From Mercurialis annua (lineage: Eukaryota; Streptophyta; Magnoliopsida; Malpighiales; Euphorbiaceae): DNA of 64,000 bases. The position numbers were made by a program, and so were the translations under genes. Below the pieces are notes generated by a model that worked only from the letters and a program-made list of their open reading frames with translations, did not search any database and had not been told where the DNA came from. This document shows positions 60,610 through 64,000 of this stretch, one piece after another. The DNA is taken from assembly GCF_937616625.2 (NCBI RefSeq), contig NC_065576.1, forward strand, positions 37,412,628 to 37,476,627, in the 5' to 3' direction. Every line of letters starts with the position of its first letter. Position 1 is the stretch's first letter.

Positions 60610-62291
60610 GTATAATAATGAAACTTATAATTTGATAATGCATGATATTTTAGAGATTAAAATAGTTAAGGACATACACTAAATTGATAATATATTTATA
60701 ATTTCCATTGTAAATAACCACCTGAAAATATGAAATGCATTAAAAACCAACATTCAAAGCCTTACATATATCTTATAAAAACTTTACCTAACATATACCT
60801 TATAAAGGTTTATCTAACAAATACCAAAAATCTAGCTTGTAACTAGCTTCTATACCAACGATGAAGTTGTTGAACCAAAATATATTATAGCATTTACAAA
60901 CTCAAAAAGTGTAGGTATTATACCAAATATCTAGCTAAGTGCTAGCTTTTATACCCAAAAATCTATCTAAGTGCTAGCTTTTAAATAACTAAAGTTTAAA
61001 ATCATAAAACCATGTTCAAAATTTCAGAGTAGCGAGTTAGCTAAGCTATCCACTTTCAAGTTTAACCTCACATGTCGGGCGACACACGTCTAACCCGATC
61101 CAAACATCTAATCAGAGTAAATCAATTCATTTAAAAATCCGAAAACACCATAATAAACCGAAGTCTCAATTTGCAAAACAAAGGAAATTTAAATTCTACA
61201 TTAAAATTCAAGTAAAATATCATGCTTACAAAGTATTCGATAAAAATCCCCAACGGACAAACACAATCAATTAAGCCAAAATCCAACATACAATAACCAT
61301 AGCATGCTTAATAATCATTGAAATAACACATGGCATAACAAAGCATTTGAAATCAATTAACATACTTTTTATAAAATCAAGCCAATTAAGCATTCGTAAT
61401 ACTTAGCCCAAAACCGGTCTGACATGCATCGCCAAACCCACGCTCTTAAGATCAGATTTAAAACATTCCATAAACAATAATATAACAACAACTCAAATAA
61501 GTCATTATAAATCACTAATTCCATTGACAAAGCATTTAAGCGTAAAACTACCTAGTTTGCAAAAAATAGCCAACATGCACCAAAACGAATAAGATTCTAA
61601 TTCTCAAATTCATTTAGATCAGTAGTATATCATACATATATACACTATACCTATGATGCACGGAAACCTCATTTAAGGTGAGTTTTCCCGTTTCAGAAAC
61701 ATTTCCGTTTCAAAAACTCTTCGAAAGCATTTTGTGCCCGTTTATGTAAATACTAAAAGTTGGAAACTCGTTTCCTAAATAAAAAAAATTCTTAAATAGT
61801 TAAAAGCCCTAAAAAGTTACTTATAAATAAAGGGACCTAATCAATATCCATAATAATTATTTGTCAAAAATAAAATACCCATGCTAAATATTTATCAGAG
61901 TCGTACAGTATTTTTTTCCTTTCTTGGATGGCCACACACAAGCTTTCTAATTCAATTTTCAGGTTATACTTTTCTTTAAATTAATTGTTTTCTTGCAATT
62001 TAGTACAGTATGTTTCAGTCTTTTTATTTATTCGTTACAATTTTTTCTTAATTCTTAGAACTTCTAACCAACAACGATTAAGAAATTATGAAACTCACTC
62101 GATTCATGCATAGAAATTTAAAAACTAGCAATTTTGTCTTAATCATGTAAGTTGGGTTTCATATTATGTTAATGATTGCTGGTTAAATTTATAATCTTAT
62201 CTTTATCCTCTTAGTTAATTAATACCTTTAATGTATAAATATGTTTTTTATATTATATATTTAATTATATTATTTTAATTTTCAGTTTGAC
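60610..62291. other. Intergenic with short direct repeats
   Basis: Three related copies of a phrase like TCTAGCTAAGTGCTAGCTTTTATACC lie at about 60830-60985. The remainder is AT-rich without reading frames. Confidence 0.55.
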
Positions 62292-63715
62292 TATGGATTA
62301 TAATATAAGTTCTAATTCGAGTCAAAGTGTTAATGCCACACCAAAAAGTACGAGGGATGAGAGAGTATTTCTTTATGAAAATATGTTAGAAAACTTGAGA
62401 AAACGGGAGATACGGGAGAAAATTGTAAGTGGATGATGAAAAAAAGCAATGAACTTACACTAGAGTAAAGGCTCGTTTATTGAAAATAACTGGAAAGGGA
62501 ATCGATGGTTGTAAGAAAGTTAAAAACGATACAATCTTACATATGAAAAAGTTAGAAGAAGAAGAAGGGGCAAATAGGATTTTAAATTCTCAATAAAAAC
62601 GAGTCCCATTGTCTAATTTTTCTAGTTCTGACTCTGTAACCTTTTCATTGTACTGTGATTAAAATATTTCACATGTTTTAAAAAGAAATAAAATTGACGA
62701 TTCTCCTCTTGTTAAAGCTTTTGACATGCAAACTAGAGGTATATTAGATGCTCAAATTGCTAGAATACTTTACATTGGAGGTTTACCATTCAATTTTGCT
62801 AAAAATTCTTATTATGTGAGTTCCTATGCATTTGTTGCTAATCATGCATTGGGTGGATATGTAGCTCATGTGTATAATAAATTAAGAACCATACTACTTC
62901 GACAAGAAAAGCAAAATGTAGAAAATTATTGGAGCCTATTTGAAGTACTTTGTGGGAAAAAGGTATTAGTATTGTGAGTGATGGATGAAGTGCTCCACAA
63001 AGAAGGCCTTTAATTAACGTAATGGTTGTTACTGAATCTAGTCCTAAGTTTGTGAAATGTCTTGATTGCTTAGGTCAAGTGAAGGATAAGCATTTTATTT
63101 AGATATTTTCTTATTTTTTTTTACATAATTCTTGATACAGTTTCTTATTTTTTGATCTTCTTGTAAACACCCAGAATAATTTTTGGTTGAGCAAACTTAC
63201 AAATTAAGAATTTTATCATGAATCATTCGATGAGATTGGCTATATTTGATCGGTTTAGCTCTTTGAAATTGCTTTATGTTTCCGATACTCGCTTTGCTTC
63301 TATAATTGTCATGCATAAAAGATTTAAGCTTATTAGACATGCTTTGGAATCAATGGTTTTAAGTGAGAAATGGGTCGAATATAAATACAATGATAGAGGA
63401 AGAGCCACTTTTGTTCGAGATGTGGTGTTGGATGAATATTGGTGGAATAAAGTAGCTTATATACTTGCTTTTACTGAACCAATTTATGATATGATTACAG
63501 TTTGTGATACAAACAAGCCATGCCTTCATTTGGTGTATGAGATGTGGGATACTATGATTGAAAAAGTAAAAATGGTTATTTTTGAACATGAAAGGAATAC
63601 ATGAGCCATCGTCTTTTTATTTTGTGATGCATACCATTCTTGTTAAGCATTGAGCTAATAATAATACTCCACTTCATTGTTTGGCTCACTCACTGAATCC
63701 AAGATAATTCATTAA
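62292..63715 (+). pseudogene. hAT-type transposase relic (DUF659)
   Basis: It starts MDYNISSNSSQSVNATPKS. Conserved hAT/DUF659 blocks follow in different frames: FDMQTRGILDAQIARILY (from 62726), then the SDGW-type block near 62970, where the Trp is a TGA, followed by PLINVMVVTES, then TRFASIIVMHKRF and KPCLHLVYEMWDTMIEKVK (63218-63604). A frameshifted LHCLAHSLNP-type tail follows near 63670. Transposase of an Ac/hAT-like DNA transposon; many stops and shifts make it long dead. No ends were recognised. Confidence 0.82.
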
Positions 63716-63782
63716 AATGGCTCAAATTTATTTTTTATTATATTTTTTATTTTAAATTTATTTTCTTATGTTATATTTTTTA

Positions 63783-64000
63783 GGGTTACTGTCATAAAAA
63801 TTCACCAACTTTACACATTTTTTCAATTTAATCACGTTCTTTAAAACTTCTCATAAAAATACACCAACTTTCATTTTTTCCCAAATTCATACACGTTGTT
63901 GACATGTCACTCATTCATTAGTTAAAAACGACTTACACCTCAGTAAATTACACTAATAAATGAGTGCCACGTCAGCACCGTGTATGAATTTGAAAAAAAA
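63783..64000. mobile_element. MITE, Mutator-like, copy 2, cut by the window end
   Basis: GGGTTACTGTCATAAAAATTCACC opens it, as in copy 1 (214-523). The order of inner motifs is the same (TTTAATCACG, then CATGTCA, then GTGCCACGTCAGCACCG in the second arm). The right end lies beyond the window. Confidence 0.8.

Overview
The window is nuclear DNA of a eudicot plant. It is strongly AT-rich, has plant-type introns, and carries a CLE-family gene whose C-terminus holds the exact TDIF dodecapeptide. It also holds plant L1-type LINEs and an LTR retrotransposon primed by tRNA-Asp. I cannot name the species. Most of the window is transposon sequence in successive nested layers; only two genes look intact.

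The likely functional genes are a TDIF/CLE41-44-type signalling peptide gene (10710-11015, +) and a nine-exon gene on the minus strand (47609-52855) for a probable plastid protein of about 535 residues. The second gene may belong to the Ycf55/DUF3685 family (family name from memory). Two gene remnants lie to its right: a GRF-type zinc-finger pseudogene (54723-55116) and a DUF659/hAT transposase pseudogene (62292-63715).

Layout. 1-1.7 kb: a palindromic MITE, then plain intergenic DNA. 1.7-7.7 kb: an old LTR fragment split by a nearly intact LINE (copy 1, perfect 17-bp target duplication). 8-12.9 kb: the CLE gene and its flanks. 12.99-15.94 kb: a foldback element with a 9-bp target duplication, whose two arms mirror each other in terminal repeat, GGTCAAC minisatellite and outward-facing tRNA-like module, around an 11-bp-unit array. 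16.5-17.2 kb: a hAT-like MITE. 19.5-27.5 kb: LINE copy 2, decayed and interrupted by a solo LTR and by a block that may be organellar. 27.6-35.5 kb: a complete, recently inserted Athila-like Gypsy element on the minus strand that lacks reverse transcriptase and integrase. 36-41 kb: a third LINE of another lineage on the minus strand. 41.5-46.4 kb: a cluster of MITEs, hAT derivatives and a Copia-type solo LTR. 47.6-52.9 kb: the split gene, with a MITE in intron 6. 53.3-54.3 kb: a retroposed non-coding unit with a poly(A) tail. 55.3-60.6 kb: a very long LTR-like segment with nested repeats. 62.3-64 kb: a hAT transposase relic and a second copy of the first MITE.

The genes do not form a pathway. 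The strongest candidate for something undescribed is the mirrored 12988-15940 element. Next are the TTCGTTCGA cluster in the U3 of the Athila-like element and the retroposed non-coding unit. All boundaries, duplications and frames were read by eye from the sequence; family names come from general knowledge and no database was searched.
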